From NCBI GenBank assembly GCA_023488455.1, contig JAMDDV010000010.1, positions 76,103-140,102 on the forward strand: 64,000 nt of DNA, given 5' to 3'. The position numbers and the translations under genes were made by a program. Source of the DNA: Actinomycetota bacterium (GTDB lineage: Bacteria > Actinomycetota > Humimicrobiia > Hakubellales > JAMDDV01). The notes beneath the pieces were generated by a model. That model was not told the DNA's origin and ran no database searches. It saw only the letters and a program-made list of their open reading frames with translations. This document shows, in pieces, positions 18,920 through 27,767 of this stretch (positions within the stretch are counted from its first letter, which is position 1; every line of letters starts with the position of its first letter).

Positions 18920-19315
18920 ATGGGATCAAAAAAAGAACTTAAACAAAAAATCGAAGAGATTAAAAAGGCGAGGGCTGGGAAAGTTTATAATGTCATAAAC
19001 CAGGGTGAGAGATTTGAGGGTAAGTTAAACTTATCAAGCAGTATCAGAATTGATGGAGAGGTATCAGGCGAAATTAATTGCGAGGGGCTTGTCATCTTGG
19101 GGAAGAACGCGGTTGTGAGGGGGAAAGTCTCAGCGGTCGAGGTAATTATCGCCGGTAATTTTGAAGGTGAAGTTGAGACAACTGGGGTACTTGAACTGGA
19201 ACCCACATGTCATCTGAAGGGCGATGTTAAGGTTAGATATCTTGTGATACACGAGGGTGCGTTTTTTCTTGGCAATACCACTATGGTTACGCCTGACACT
19301 GAACAAAACAGGTAG
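18920..19315 (+). CDS. Bactofilin (polymer-forming cytoskeletal protein), copy 1
   Basis: This 131-residue protein has the bactofilin beta-helix (about 25-120) with the repeated SIRIDGEVSGEI and GEVETTGVLELEP pattern. Bactofilins self-assemble into filaments without nucleotides and anchor wall-modifying enzymes. The gene is 24 bp downstream of the M23 peptidase and upstream of a second bactofilin, an arrangement known from shape-control loci. The basic N-terminus may be a membrane-targeting or partner-binding tail. Confidence 0.92.
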   Translation: MGSKKELKQKIEEIKKARAGKVYNVINQGERFEGKLNLSSSIRIDGEVSGEINCEGLVILGKNAVVRGKVSAVEVIIAGNFEGEVETTGVLELEPTCHLKGDVKVRYLVIHEGAFFLGNTTMVTPDTEQNR

Positions 19316-19485
19316 CTTTGATAAGAGCCCTGTGTCGTCAGTTATAACTCCAGGACCAAGGTCGTCAATGTCAATAGACATTATTGTTAAAGTGATGTTA
19401 TAATTTACGCCCGTATTAAACTGGGCGGAGATTTGAGTTGGTCCGTACATCTAATCTTTCACAAAAAATTAACGAGGGGGAAAAG

Positions 19486-19974
19486 ATGAGCTTCAAAGTT
19501 GATACAAGAGAGCAAAAAGAGATTGTAACGAAATCAGGCGAAAGAAAGATTTTAACCGTAATTGGAAATGGCGATAGGGTAGAGGGCAAGATCAAGGTTT
19601 CAAATTCTGTGAGAATTGATGGAGAGGTCTTAGGCGAAATCCACTCAGCAGGACTTGTTATTGTGGGTAAGGATGCTTCAGTGGGTGGCAATATCTTTTC
19701 GGCTGAAGCTACAGTAGCTGGTAGGGTTGAAGGTGGGATTGAGGCATCTGGGACGGTGGAGCTTGAGTCAAAATGTTTTTTTAAAGGTGATTTAAAGGCA
19801 AAAAATCTGGTTGTACACGAAGGAGCAATTTTCCTGGGTCAGGTTTCAATGGAGATACCGGAAGATGTAAAGAATCTAGGCAAGGTAGTTTCAAGTATTA
19901 AGGATGAAAAGATCAGCCTTGAATCTGAACCAGAAGATGAATTCAAAATTGCTCCTGATATTAAAAAGTTCTGA
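19486..19974 (+). CDS. Bactofilin, copy 2
   Basis: This 162-residue paralogue of the preceding gene has the same beta-helix core (SVRIDGEVLGEI, GGIEASGTVELE) and an acidic C-terminal extension of about 35 residues that copy 1 lacks. The ATG at 19486 is preceded by GAGGGGG and is preferred over an in-frame TTG at 19438. About 170 bp of non-coding sequence separates the two copies. Different tails suggest different partners in one filament. Confidence 0.92.
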   Translation: MSFKVDTREQKEIVTKSGERKILTVIGNGDRVEGKIKVSNSVRIDGEVLGEIHSAGLVIVGKDASVGGNIFSAEATVAGRVEGGIEASGTVELESKCFFKGDLKAKNLVVHEGAIFLGQVSMEIPEDVKNLGKVVSSIKDEKISLESEPEDEFKIAPDIKKF

Positions 19975-19986
19975 TTACCCGAAAGA

Positions 19987-20850
19987 GTGATTTTGGTTAA
20001 GATTGGTTATTTGGGGCCTGCCGGTACTTTTACGGAAGAGGCCTTGCTTTATGTATCTCATGGTCTAAAGATCGACCCCATTGCATTCTTAAGCGTTGAG
20101 GATGTTGCCAGGGCTGTTGAAGTTAATGAGGTTGACCTGGGCATTGTACCCATAGAGAACTCAATCGAAGGTTCGGTGAACGCGACGCTCGATATGCTTA
20201 TCTTCGAAAGCGAAGTGAAGATAGTAGGGGAGATAATACACCAGATCAATAACTGCCTTTTGATAAATCACGGTTCCAGCATTGAAAGGATAAAGGAAGT
20301 TTTCTCCCACCCCCATGCGCTTGCTCAGTGCAGGAAACATATCTCGAGTAATTTAAAAAATGTGGTCATAAGAGCGGCGAACTCAACAGCAGAGGCCGCG
20401 CGGCTTGCGGCGGAAGCAGGGCTAAGCGCAGCGGCAATTGGCAATAAAGCAGCAGCAGAGATCTATGGATTGGAAGTGCTGCAGGAACATATAGAGGATT
20501 TCGCGGATAATAAAACCAGGTTTGCTCTTTTAGGTAATAAGGTGCCCAAAAAGTCGAAACACGATAAGACCTCGATAGCATGTTTTCTTTTTCATGACAG
20601 ACCCGGGAGCCTTCTGCAGATGCTGCAGGAGTTTGCATTCAGATATATCAACCTTACCAAAATAGAATCAAGGCCGTCAAAACGAGGCTTGGGGCAATAT
20701 GTATTTCTGATCGATATGGAGGGACATATTGATGACCCCGACTTATCATCAGCGATCAAGTGCTTGACATGTAAAATAGATAAGGTCAAGTTTCTCGGTT
20801 CATACCCCAGAAATGTCAGGATGCTTTCAGAAATAGAAGGAATATTGTGA
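19987..20850 (+). CDS. pheA: Prephenate dehydratase
   Basis: This 287-residue protein has a PDT domain (about 1-185) with GYLGPAGTFTEEA, ENSIEGSVN and the catalytic NKTRF motif, then a regulatory ACT domain (about 200-280) with ESRPSK that binds phenylalanine. It turns prephenate into phenylpyruvate. It is the monofunctional type with no chorismate mutase part. GTG at 19987 or TTG at 19993 may be the start. Its stop overlaps the GTG of serS. Confidence 0.95.
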   Translation: MILVKIGYLGPAGTFTEEALLYVSHGLKIDPIAFLSVEDVARAVEVNEVDLGIVPIENSIEGSVNATLDMLIFESEVKIVGEIIHQINNCLLINHGSSIERIKEVFSHPHALAQCRKHISSNLKNVVIRAANSTAEAARLAAEAGLSAAAIGNKAAAEIYGLEVLQEHIEDFADNKTRFALLGNKVPKKSKHDKTSIACFLFHDRPGSLLQMLQEFAFRYINLTKIESRPSKRGLGQYVFLIDMEGHIDDPDLSSAIKCLTCKIDKVKFLGSYPRNVRMLSEIEGIL

Positions 20851-22115
20851 TCGATTTAAAGATATTGCAGCAAAATCCCGACCTGATTAAAGAAGAAGTA
20901 AAAAAGCGCGGATATGGGATCGATGTGGAAGCGATCATTAAGCTTGACGAAGACAGGAGAGAGCTGATAACCAGGATTGATTCACTAAGGGCGGAGAAGA
21001 ACAGGGTATCAGAGCTAATTCCCAAATTAAGAGATCAGGAAAAAGTTGTCATGATCGAGGAGATGAAAAAGGTCTCGCAGGAACTGAAGGATCTGGAGCC
21101 TCGACTAAAGGAGACTGAGGATTTTCTTTTTGAGGAAATGTCGAATTTGCCGAACTTTACTCACGAGAGTGTTCCTGTTGGGGCGGATCCCAGTTGTAAT
21201 ATTGTTCACAGCACATGGGGCAAAAAACCGGAGTTCGATTTTAAACCACTTTCACATGTGGAACTTGGTGAGTTATTGGATCTCGTTGATAACGAAAGAG
21301 GAGTGCGCACCAGCGGAGCAAGGTTTGCATATCTGAAGAGGGAAGCGGTTTTAATGGAGTTCGCTCTCGTAAACTATGTTTTTGATTTATTGCTTAAGAA
21401 AGGGCTTGTTCCGATAGTGCCACCAGTCCTGGTCAAGAAGGAAGCCATGTACGGAACGGGTTTTCTCCCAGCCGAGGAGACCGAATATTATTCTGTCAAA
21501 TTTGATGACCTCTACCTTGTTGGAACTGCTGAAGTCCCGCTCTGCTCGCTCCATATGGGTGAAATCCTTAGCGCACCTTCTCTTCCACTAAGATATGCTG
21601 GTTTCTCCTCATGTTTCAGGCGTGAGGCAGGATCGTACGGCAAGGATCTGGGTGGAATTTTCAGGGTCCATCAGTTTGATAAGGTGGAGATGTTCATTTT
21701 CAGCAAAGAGGAAGAGTCGTGGACCGAATATGAGTTCCTGCGCGCGACGATGGAAGAGATAATGCAGAGGCTTGGTTTTCATTACCGTGTTATGAACATG
21801 TGCACTGGCGATATTGGTGCACCAAATGCAAAAAAATATGATCTGGAGGTATGGTTTCCTTCCCAACAGAATTACCGTGAACTTGTCTCGTGCAGCAATG
21901 ATACTGATTTTCAGGCGAGAAGGCTTAATATTCGCTACAGGGAAAACGATAGGATAAAGTTTGTACATACGATGAACAGCACGGCCTGTGCAATGGGTCG
22001 AACCCTGATCGCAATTTTTGAGAATTACCAACAGGAAGACGGTACGATAGTCATCCCTGAGGTGCTCAGGCCGTATCTCGGCGGGAAAGAAAAAATACCG
22101 TTTCTACCTCGATAG
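20847..22115 (+). CDS. serS: Seryl-tRNA synthetase
   Basis: The 422-residue protein is full length, with an N-terminal antiparallel coiled-coil arm (about 25-105) that contacts the long variable arm of tRNA-Ser, and a class II catalytic core with FRREAGSYGKDLGGIFRVHQF (motif 2) and a C-terminal motif 3 (GRTLIAIFENYQ). It starts with GTG overlapping the pheA stop by 4 bp. A tRNA-Ser gene begins 52 bp after its stop, and two more serine tRNAs occur further on. Confidence 0.97.
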   Translation: MIDLKILQQNPDLIKEEVKKRGYGIDVEAIIKLDEDRRELITRIDSLRAEKNRVSELIPKLRDQEKVVMIEEMKKVSQELKDLEPRLKETEDFLFEEMSNLPNFTHESVPVGADPSCNIVHSTWGKKPEFDFKPLSHVELGELLDLVDNERGVRTSGARFAYLKREAVLMEFALVNYVFDLLLKKGLVPIVPPVLVKKEAMYGTGFLPAEETEYYSVKFDDLYLVGTAEVPLCSLHMGEILSAPSLPLRYAGFSSCFRREAGSYGKDLGGIFRVHQFDKVEMFIFSKEEESWTEYEFLRATMEEIMQRLGFHYRVMNMCTGDIGAPNAKKYDLEVWFPSQQNYRELVSCSNDTDFQARRLNIRYRENDRIKFVHTMNSTACAMGRTLIAIFENYQQEDGTIVIPEVLRPYLGGKEKIPFLPR

Positions 22116-22167
22116 CGATTGTTGTTTGGGAAGCTAACCCTATGTTAAACTGAATCCGATTTTTTCA

Positions 22168-22256
22168 GGAGGGGTGGCAGAGCGGTTGAATGCGGCGGTC
22201 TTGAAAACCGTTGAGGGTTATACCCTCCGGGGGTTCGAATCCCTCCCCCTCCGCCA
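22168..22256 (+). tRNA. tRNA-Ser (anticodon TGA)
   Basis: The acceptor stem GGAGGGG pairs with CCCCTCC, followed by G and encoded CCA. The anticodon loop CTTGAAA gives TGA. The long variable arm and GGTTCGAATCC T-arm are typical of tRNA-Ser. It follows serS directly. Confidence 0.95.
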
Positions 22257-22355
22257 GCTTGAAAATGACTCTTTCAAACCAATTTAAACAGCGGTGGATG
22301 AAGAAGATCAAATCTACAAATTAAGTTTACGTTGTGAAAATTAGGGAGGGCTACT

Positions 22356-23228
22356 ATGGAAAAAAGAAGACTTGGTAAGACTGAGCATATGAGTTCCATA
22401 GTTATATTTGGCGGTGCGGCTTTGGGTTCTGTTTCGCAAAGAGAAGCAGATCATGCGATCCAACTGATAATTGAACATGGTGTTAACCATATCGATGTCG
22501 CTCCCTCCTATGGAGATGCGGAAGTAAGATTGGGTCCATGGATGAACAAGATCCGCAAAAATGTTTTCTTAAGTTGTAAAACCGCGGAGCGAACTAAGAT
22601 TAGGGCTCGAGAGGAATTGCATCGCTCTCTTGAGAGATTAAAAGTTGGCTCATTTGACTTGTACCAACTTCATGCAGTGGATAAAATGTCCGATCTGGAA
22701 ACAGCCCTGGGATCAAATGGGGCAATGGAGGCCATAATTGAAGCTCGTGATGAAGGTTTATTACGTTTTATCGGAATAACAGGTCATAATCTTTCTTTGC
22801 AAATTGATGCATTAACTCTTTTTGATTTTGATACCGTGATGTTTCCACTCAACTTCATCATGTACTCAAATGAGGCATACCGAAAGAAATGTGAAGAAAT
22901 TATAGATCTGGCAAGAAAAAAGGATATGGGTGTTATGGCGATCAAGACCATAGCAAGGGGGAACTGGGGAAAGAAGCTACAGGAATTGCCGTTTGATAAA
23001 CGTCCTTATTCCACGTGGTACGAGCCGTTTGATACCCAGAAGAGTATCGATGACTGTCTTCATTTTGCGCTGTCACAAGATATATCAAGTGCGGTGATTG
23101 CAGGTGACACTAAACTACTTCAAATGATCCTTGATGCTGCTGAAAGATATCAACCAATGAGTAAGGATAAGCAATTTGAGCTGATTAAAGCAGTCTCAGC
23201 CTTTAAAATGCTTGCTTTTCCTTCTTAA
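22356..23228 (+). CDS. Aldo/keto reductase family oxidoreductase
   Basis: This 290-residue TIM-barrel protein has the AKR hallmarks: FGGAALG near the N-terminus, the catalytic Asp and Tyr in HIDVAPSYGDAEVRLG, Lys in SCKT and His in YQLH. The family uses NAD(P)H to reduce carbonyls; the substrate is unknown. GGGAGGG lies 8 bases before the ATG. The methyltransferase gene follows at 20 bp and is probably co-transcribed. Confidence 0.9.
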   Translation: MEKRRLGKTEHMSSIVIFGGAALGSVSQREADHAIQLIIEHGVNHIDVAPSYGDAEVRLGPWMNKIRKNVFLSCKTAERTKIRAREELHRSLERLKVGSFDLYQLHAVDKMSDLETALGSNGAMEAIIEARDEGLLRFIGITGHNLSLQIDALTLFDFDTVMFPLNFIMYSNEAYRKKCEEIIDLARKKDMGVMAIKTIARGNWGKKLQELPFDKRPYSTWYEPFDTQKSIDDCLHFALSQDISSAVIAGDTKLLQMILDAAERYQPMSKDKQFELIKAVSAFKMLAFPS

Positions 23229-23248
23229 GTTTAAAGGAAGGTGAAAAT

Positions 23249-23908
23249 ATGGTAGATAAATTAAATCCAAAAACAATGAACGAAGAAGAGAAATATTACT
23301 CGCTCACAAAAAAGGTGTTTGATATACTGGCTCCTTTTTACGATATTGTGACCGCGCCTTTTTCGAGGGTAAGGAATAAAGTAGTAGGTTTTGCTAAAGC
23401 AAGAAGCGGTTCAAAAATACTGGACGTCGCTACTGGAACAGGAAAGCAGGCATTTGCTTTTGCGAGGAGAGGTTACGATGTCATTGGCGTTGACTTAACC
23501 GAAGCTATGCTAAATGTGGCCAATAAGAAAAATAAATATGGAAATGTGAAATTCAAAATCGCCGATGCTACAGATCTGCCATTTGAGGATAACAGCTTTG
23601 ATGTTACCTGTGTATCCTTTGCTTTGCATGATATGCCATTAAATATAAGAGAAAAAGTATTGAAGGAGATGGTCAGAGTTACAAGGCCAGAAGGAATGAT
23701 AGTGATTATTGATTATGCATTACCCGAGAACAAAATTGGCAGGTTTTTAATCTATCACCTCGTTAGCCTTTATGAAGGAGAATACTATTCTAAATTTATA
23801 AAATCTGATCTTGAAGCATTGCTCAAAAATTCAGGGATAGATGTAAAAGAGAAATTATCGGTGTTACTTGGAGCAGGCAGGATCTTAAAAGGAACTAGGA
23901 TCAGCTGA
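23249..23908 (+). CDS. Class I SAM-dependent methyltransferase (UbiE/Methyltransf_11 type)
   Basis: This 219-residue protein has SAM-binding motif I ILDVATGTGKQ (about 55-65), the acidic residue after beta 2 in VIGVDLTEAML, and the post-motif block IADATDLPFEDNSFD. The layout resembles UbiE/MenG-type C-methyltransferases, but the UbiE signature is incomplete and no quinone genes are nearby, so the substrate is open. GGAAGG precedes the ATG. Confidence 0.85.
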   Translation: MVDKLNPKTMNEEEKYYSLTKKVFDILAPFYDIVTAPFSRVRNKVVGFAKARSGSKILDVATGTGKQAFAFARRGYDVIGVDLTEAMLNVANKKNKYGNVKFKIADATDLPFEDNSFDVTCVSFALHDMPLNIREKVLKEMVRVTRPEGMIVIIDYALPENKIGRFLIYHLVSLYEGEYYSKFIKSDLEALLKNSGIDVKEKLSVLLGAGRILKGTRIS

Positions 23909-23949
23909 TTGATGGCGAACCTGATACATAAGACAGAATGTTATGAATC

Positions 23950-25581
23950 ATGAAAGCGAAATTTTGTAGGTACCTTTTTTCAGTTGGGATACTGTTGTTC
24001 ACGATCTTTTTCCTTGCTGGCTGTGTTGGCAAAATAAGCCCAAAAGTGAGGCATACGCAAAAGCCAGATCTATCACAAGAATCTCAAGATGAAGGTATAG
24101 CAAACTCTTCAAAAAATGAAATCCTTATAGGTATGGAGTATGCAATGCCAGGACTGGCAAAAACCTTTGTCACCATAGGTGTGCCTGCTGTCAAGTACTT
24201 GCCCGATGAGATCTCCTGGGGGAAGATACAGCCCACGGAGAATTCTCCGTTAGATTTTAGTAGAATGGATCGATATGTTAAGGAATACCAGAACGCTGGA
24301 TTCAAGGAGCTATGGATAACTCTCAAGACAAGGGATAGCTGGGCAGTAGTAGATCCTCGCAACAATTTTTCCCCAAAACCTGAATATCTTGATGCCTATG
24401 AAGCCTGGGTGCGCGCCGTTGTTGAGCGATATGATATGGATGGAAATGATGATATGCCTGGTTTAAAGTCTCCTGTTAAATATTATGAAATAGGTAGCGA
24501 GTTTTCAAGTTATGAGCCTGAACCAGTTTCTGACTACATCACTATGCTTGAGCGAGCTTATCGAGGTGCGCATGATGCCTCAGATAATGTCATTGTGATG
24601 CATGCGCCGTTTCTAGTAACAACTGCTTTTAAAGATCATCCCGGGCCAGAGCAATATGAAGATAGTTTCAAAGTAGTGGATAAACGCATCATGACGCATT
24701 CATTGGAGGATATTAGAAGTATCCTTGATCGGCAGGATATTTTTGATGCAGTTAATTTTCATTCACTTGGAGATCCCTATGAAATAGAAGATACAGTTAA
24801 GTGGCTTAACTATGAGATGAAGCAGCGTGGATACCATAAGTCTATTGTTATTTCTGATACCGCAGCAACGCCTTTTATCGCCTGGGGACCGGCAACTATA
24901 TATAAAGGAAGCCCTTCGCAATTGGGTATTATTATTCCGCCAGCAACCGAAAAAGATCGCTTTCGCCTCTCGGAATATTTTCAGAAGCTTGTTGATGGAG
25001 ATGAAGAAACAGTAAGGTGGACGCAATCTTTTGCTGCATCAGAGATGGTTAAAAAAGTTGTTGTCGCAGCTGAGCAGAATGTTGCTCTCATCAACGTGGC
25101 CTTTATGGAGGATTTAACGCCACTTAAAATGAAGATATTCATGGCGAGCGCAGGAACATCACCGTGGGGCGGTATGGCTCTTACAGAAGTCAATCTCTTT
25201 ACCCAGGAGCATACTATTAAAGAGCTTCGTCCCTTGTTTTACGCACTTGGGCAGTTTGCATCACACATAAATGGTTATACTTCACTGGAACGCATTCCCG
25301 TTTCCGATGCTCGTGTTCGACTGTACAAATTTGTGATAAACAATGATCCTCTTTGGATCGGATGGTTTGAACCAGGGGAGGTTATTCTGCCCGATGATAG
25401 TGTACCACAGGTAAAGTTCTCGCTCGAAACAGGTATATCAAGCGTGATTGTCGAATCGATGATCAACCGTTATGGACAAACCAGTCCGGAGCAACAACTA
25501 ATTCAAACGAAAGATGGTATTCTAGAGGTCGAGCTTACGCCAACGCCCATTTTTATCTTGGCCAAAGATAAGCCTTTTTGA
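23950..25581 (+). CDS. Lipoprotein with glycoside-hydrolase clan A-like barrel
   Basis: This 543-residue protein has a lipoprotein signal with lipobox LAGC at about residues 22-25, so it should be anchored outside. The body looks like a (beta/alpha)8 barrel: VKYLPDEISWGKIQP at the first strand, a long acceptor loop, and KYYEIGSEFSS where clan A enzymes carry the NEP/E acid-base residue. The C-terminal 120 residues appear beta-rich. A GH39- or GH5-like hydrolase is possible; activity is unproven. It follows the methyltransferase by 41 bp. Confidence 0.6.
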   Translation: MKAKFCRYLFSVGILLFTIFFLAGCVGKISPKVRHTQKPDLSQESQDEGIANSSKNEILIGMEYAMPGLAKTFVTIGVPAVKYLPDEISWGKIQPTENSPLDFSRMDRYVKEYQNAGFKELWITLKTRDSWAVVDPRNNFSPKPEYLDAYEAWVRAVVERYDMDGNDDMPGLKSPVKYYEIGSEFSSYEPEPVSDYITMLERAYRGAHDASDNVIVMHAPFLVTTAFKDHPGPEQYEDSFKVVDKRIMTHSLEDIRSILDRQDIFDAVNFHSLGDPYEIEDTVKWLNYEMKQRGYHKSIVISDTAATPFIAWGPATIYKGSPSQLGIIIPPATEKDRFRLSEYFQKLVDGDEETVRWTQSFAASEMVKKVVVAAEQNVALINVAFMEDLTPLKMKIFMASAGTSPWGGMALTEVNLFTQEHTIKELRPLFYALGQFASHINGYTSLERIPVSDARVRLYKFVINNDPLWIGWFEPGEVILPDDSVPQVKFSLETGISSVIVESMINRYGQTSPEQQLIQTKDGILEVELTPTPIFILAKDKPF

Positions 25582-25664
25582 ATAATGGTTGAATAATTCC
25601 TCATTTTTTGAGTATGTATTGAGATCGAAAAATAAATACAGACAGGTCGAGAGCAGAATTAATA

Positions 25665-26108
25665 ATGGAGATCATGTTAAAGTTATTGACAGTGCTTGGC
25701 TTGGGAGCAATTGAGCTCTGGACAGCCATTCCTGTCGGCTTGGCACTTAAGCTCAATCCCGTGGTAGTGGGCACAACAGCAGCGATTGGCGCTGTGCTAG
25801 GAGCAATAATCGTTGTATTGCTGGGTGAACGCGTGCGAGTGTGGCTAGTACGACGTCATAGTGGAAAAGATAAGAAAGAGCGACATAGGCTTATCCATAG
25901 AATTTGGCGACGCTATGGGGTGATAGGGTTAGGACTACTGGCTCCTTTACTCACAGGTGCACCGCTAGGAGTAGCATTGGGTTTTATATTGGGAGCACCG
26001 GCTGGCCGTCTATTGTTTTGGACTAGCATCGGTATTGTTTTCTGGAGCGTAGGGTTGACATTGGCTGGTGTGTTGGGATTAGAGGGCATCAAGACATTGA
26101 TACATTGA
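25665..26108 (+). CDS. Small multi-drug export protein family (Sm_multidrug_ex)
   Basis: This 147-residue membrane protein has about four hydrophobic helices, with IELWTAIPVGLAL near the N-terminus and GAPLGVALGFILGAP near the C-terminus, split by a basic cytoplasmic loop (RVWLVRRHSGKDKKERHR). The pattern matches the PF06695-type family. Transport activity is a family label only. Confidence 0.7.
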   Translation: MEIMLKLLTVLGLGAIELWTAIPVGLALKLNPVVVGTTAAIGAVLGAIIVVLLGERVRVWLVRRHSGKDKKERHRLIHRIWRRYGVIGLGLLAPLLTGAPLGVALGFILGAPAGRLLFWTSIGIVFWSVGLTLAGVLGLEGIKTLIH

Positions 26109-26233
26109 CTCTGGACATAGCTGCTTGAAGTAGATAAAAAGTGACAGCAGGATATAAAAAATGTAGGTTAGTTTGATGGGAAAGGCGTAAATTTTTATTT
26201 AAAATAGGAACTAAGCTGACAATAAGGAGAAAC

Positions 26234-26896
26234 ATGATGTATAGACTCACTGGATACTTCTGGGGAACAATTGCTACCCCAAGGAAGACGTTCCAACAGA
26301 TTCAGAAAGAGAAATCTACATCTGTAGGGTTGACTCTGGTTATTGTTTTTGGCTTTCTTGCCGGTATTACCTATTTTGTGAGCTATCTGTATGGTGCTTC
26401 AACTACACTGGAGGAGATTGCCGCAGGTATGTCCGGTGCGGAACCTTTAATTCCCATTCCCAAAGAGACCTACCGGCTATGGGAAACCTTTTTCATCTTG
26501 CCAATGTATCTAACTGCTTGGATTTTGCTTTCCGGCTCTGCTCGCTTAGCAGCTAAAATCTTTGGAGGGAGAGGTTCCTTTAAGGAAAATCTTAACGTTC
26601 TGGGTTTTGCATATTTTGTTCCTCTGTATTTCTTCGTCGTTTTTGATTTCTTTCTTATAGGCCCAGTATATTCATGGAATCTTGCCGCCAATCGTGGTCT
26701 TTATGGACCTGGGATTCAGGACTTTGCTACGGTACTGGGATTTCTTTACATCGCAATTTCATTCGGAGTATGGGCACCAATATTAACCGCCATCGCTATT
26801 AAAATCACTGAGAGAATTTCATTATGGAAAGCCGTAGTTGTTACTCTAATTGCGATGATTCCTCCCAATGTTTTATTCACGATACTTATCCGTTGA
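26234..26896 (+). CDS. YIP1 family membrane protein
   Basis: This 220-residue protein starts with a short cytosolic segment containing ATPRKTFQQIQKEKS, the typical start of bacterial Yip1-domain proteins, followed by five hydrophobic helices. Function is unknown. TAAGGAG precedes two consecutive ATG codons. It is the last gene before sequence with decayed repeats and toxin-antitoxin remnants. Confidence 0.75.
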   Translation: MMYRLTGYFWGTIATPRKTFQQIQKEKSTSVGLTLVIVFGFLAGITYFVSYLYGASTTLEEIAAGMSGAEPLIPIPKETYRLWETFFILPMYLTAWILLSGSARLAAKIFGGRGSFKENLNVLGFAYFVPLYFFVVFDFFLIGPVYSWNLAANRGLYGPGIQDFATVLGFLYIAISFGVWAPILTAIAIKITERISLWKAVVVTLIAMIPPNVLFTILIR

Positions 26897-26947
26897 GATT
26901 GAAGAGGGGCGAGAAAATGAAGTAAGCTTCAAGGAAAATCAACGAGG

Positions 26948-27106
26948 TTTGGAACTCTTCGTTACTTTACTCCTCGCCCTCAAGAAGAGAGATAAAATAT
27001 GCTAGTAAAAGTGAACGAACGCACTAACTTCATCTAGCACTGGATATACGGTGTCGCTTTTGCTTTGCATATATTTTGCGAGGCGGGTATTGAAAAACGT
27101 TATTTG
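26948..27106 (+). repeat. Degenerate attC-like palindromic element, copy 1
   Basis: The left block TTTGGAACTCTTCGTTACTT with its CGCCC end aligns with the better-preserved copies at 27.7 and 47.4 kb. The right end reads ATTGAAAAACGTTATTTG (to about 27106), close to CTGAAAACGTTAGGCG of the 47.4-kb copy. The pairing is much decayed. The rest of the 407-bp stretch from 26897 to 27303 has no convincing gene. Confidence 0.4.
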
Positions 27107-27303
27107 TAATTGAAAAAGCGTGCCTTTAGAATATTTGATGAATTGGATAATAGTAAAGAAGTGAATGTGATAACCTACATTGCTCAACCTAACAAAGAAA
27201 AGGCTGGTGTTCCAAGACCGATGAGAGGTAATATCAGTACAATAGCTCTGACGTAACAGCGACCAATAGACGCTTAATCAGAAACCAAGTAAGGGAGGAT
27301 AAA

Positions 27304-27501
27304 ATGGGTAAAATTCAAGAACAGTTTCTTGTAGATCGAAGCGGCAAGAAGACTGCCGTAGTTCTTTCAGTAGAGGACTATGAGCGCCTTCTAGAAGACC
27401 TTCACGACCTGTCCATAGTAGCAGAACGTCGGCATGAACCGACGATCAGTTTTGATGAGTTAAAGCATAGACTCCAGGCAGATGGACTTATACAAGATTG
27501 A
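27304..27501 (+). CDS. Phd/YefM-type antitoxin
   Basis: This 65-residue protein matches the Phd/YefM pattern: QFLVDRSGKKTAVVLSVEDYERLLE in the N-terminal DNA-binding part and an acidic C-terminal tail. Such proteins neutralise RelE/ParE toxins and repress their own operon. TAAGGGAGG precedes the ATG. The reading frame that overlaps its end encodes a broken RelE-like toxin, so this antitoxin may now be an orphan. Confidence 0.8.
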   Translation: MGKIQEQFLVDRSGKKTAVVLSVEDYERLLEDLHDLSIVAERRHEPTISFDELKHRLQADGLIQD

Positions 27502-27625
27502 GTTTAAGTAGTCAGCCGAGCGAGATATTCGAAAGATTGCTCCTGCCCTCATTCCAAATATACTCAGGAGGATAGGGACTTTGGCTAGTAATCCATTTCC
27601 TCGACAAAGAAATAGAGTTCATTGA
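27482..27625 (+). pseudogene. RelE/ParE-like toxin remnant with in-frame amber stop
   Basis: An ATG at 27482 overlaps the antitoxin stop by 20 bp, as in intact modules. The frame reads MDLYKIEFK, then TAG at 27509-27511, then SAERDIRKIAPALIPNILRR and TLASNPFPR before a second stop at 27623. This matches the N-terminal half of RelE/ParE toxins (YKIEF..SAERD.RKI...NPFP). The C-terminal half with the catalytic residues is not recognisable. It is almost certainly inactive. Confidence 0.75.
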
Positions 27626-27693
27626 AAACTGGCTTGAAATTCTCCATATGGAATATGCCTCTCGAATATAAAAACAGAATAAAAGAAGACAGA

Positions 27694-27760
27694 ATTTGGA
27701 ACTCTGCGGTTGCTTTGCAACCCCGCCCCTCTAACAGTGGATAAAAGAGAAATCAAAGAT
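27694..27760 (+). repeat. attC-like palindromic element, copy 2 (left part)
   Basis: TTTGGAACTCTGCGG (27695-27709) leads into a hairpin GGTTGC-TTT-GCAACC (27708-27722) and CCCGCCCCTC. The 12-mer GGAACTCTGCGG is identical in the 47.4-kb copy. A GGATAAAAGA segment follows, similar to the arm of copy 3; no matching right arm was found. Confidence 0.5.
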
Positions 27761-27767
27761 TCTGATT

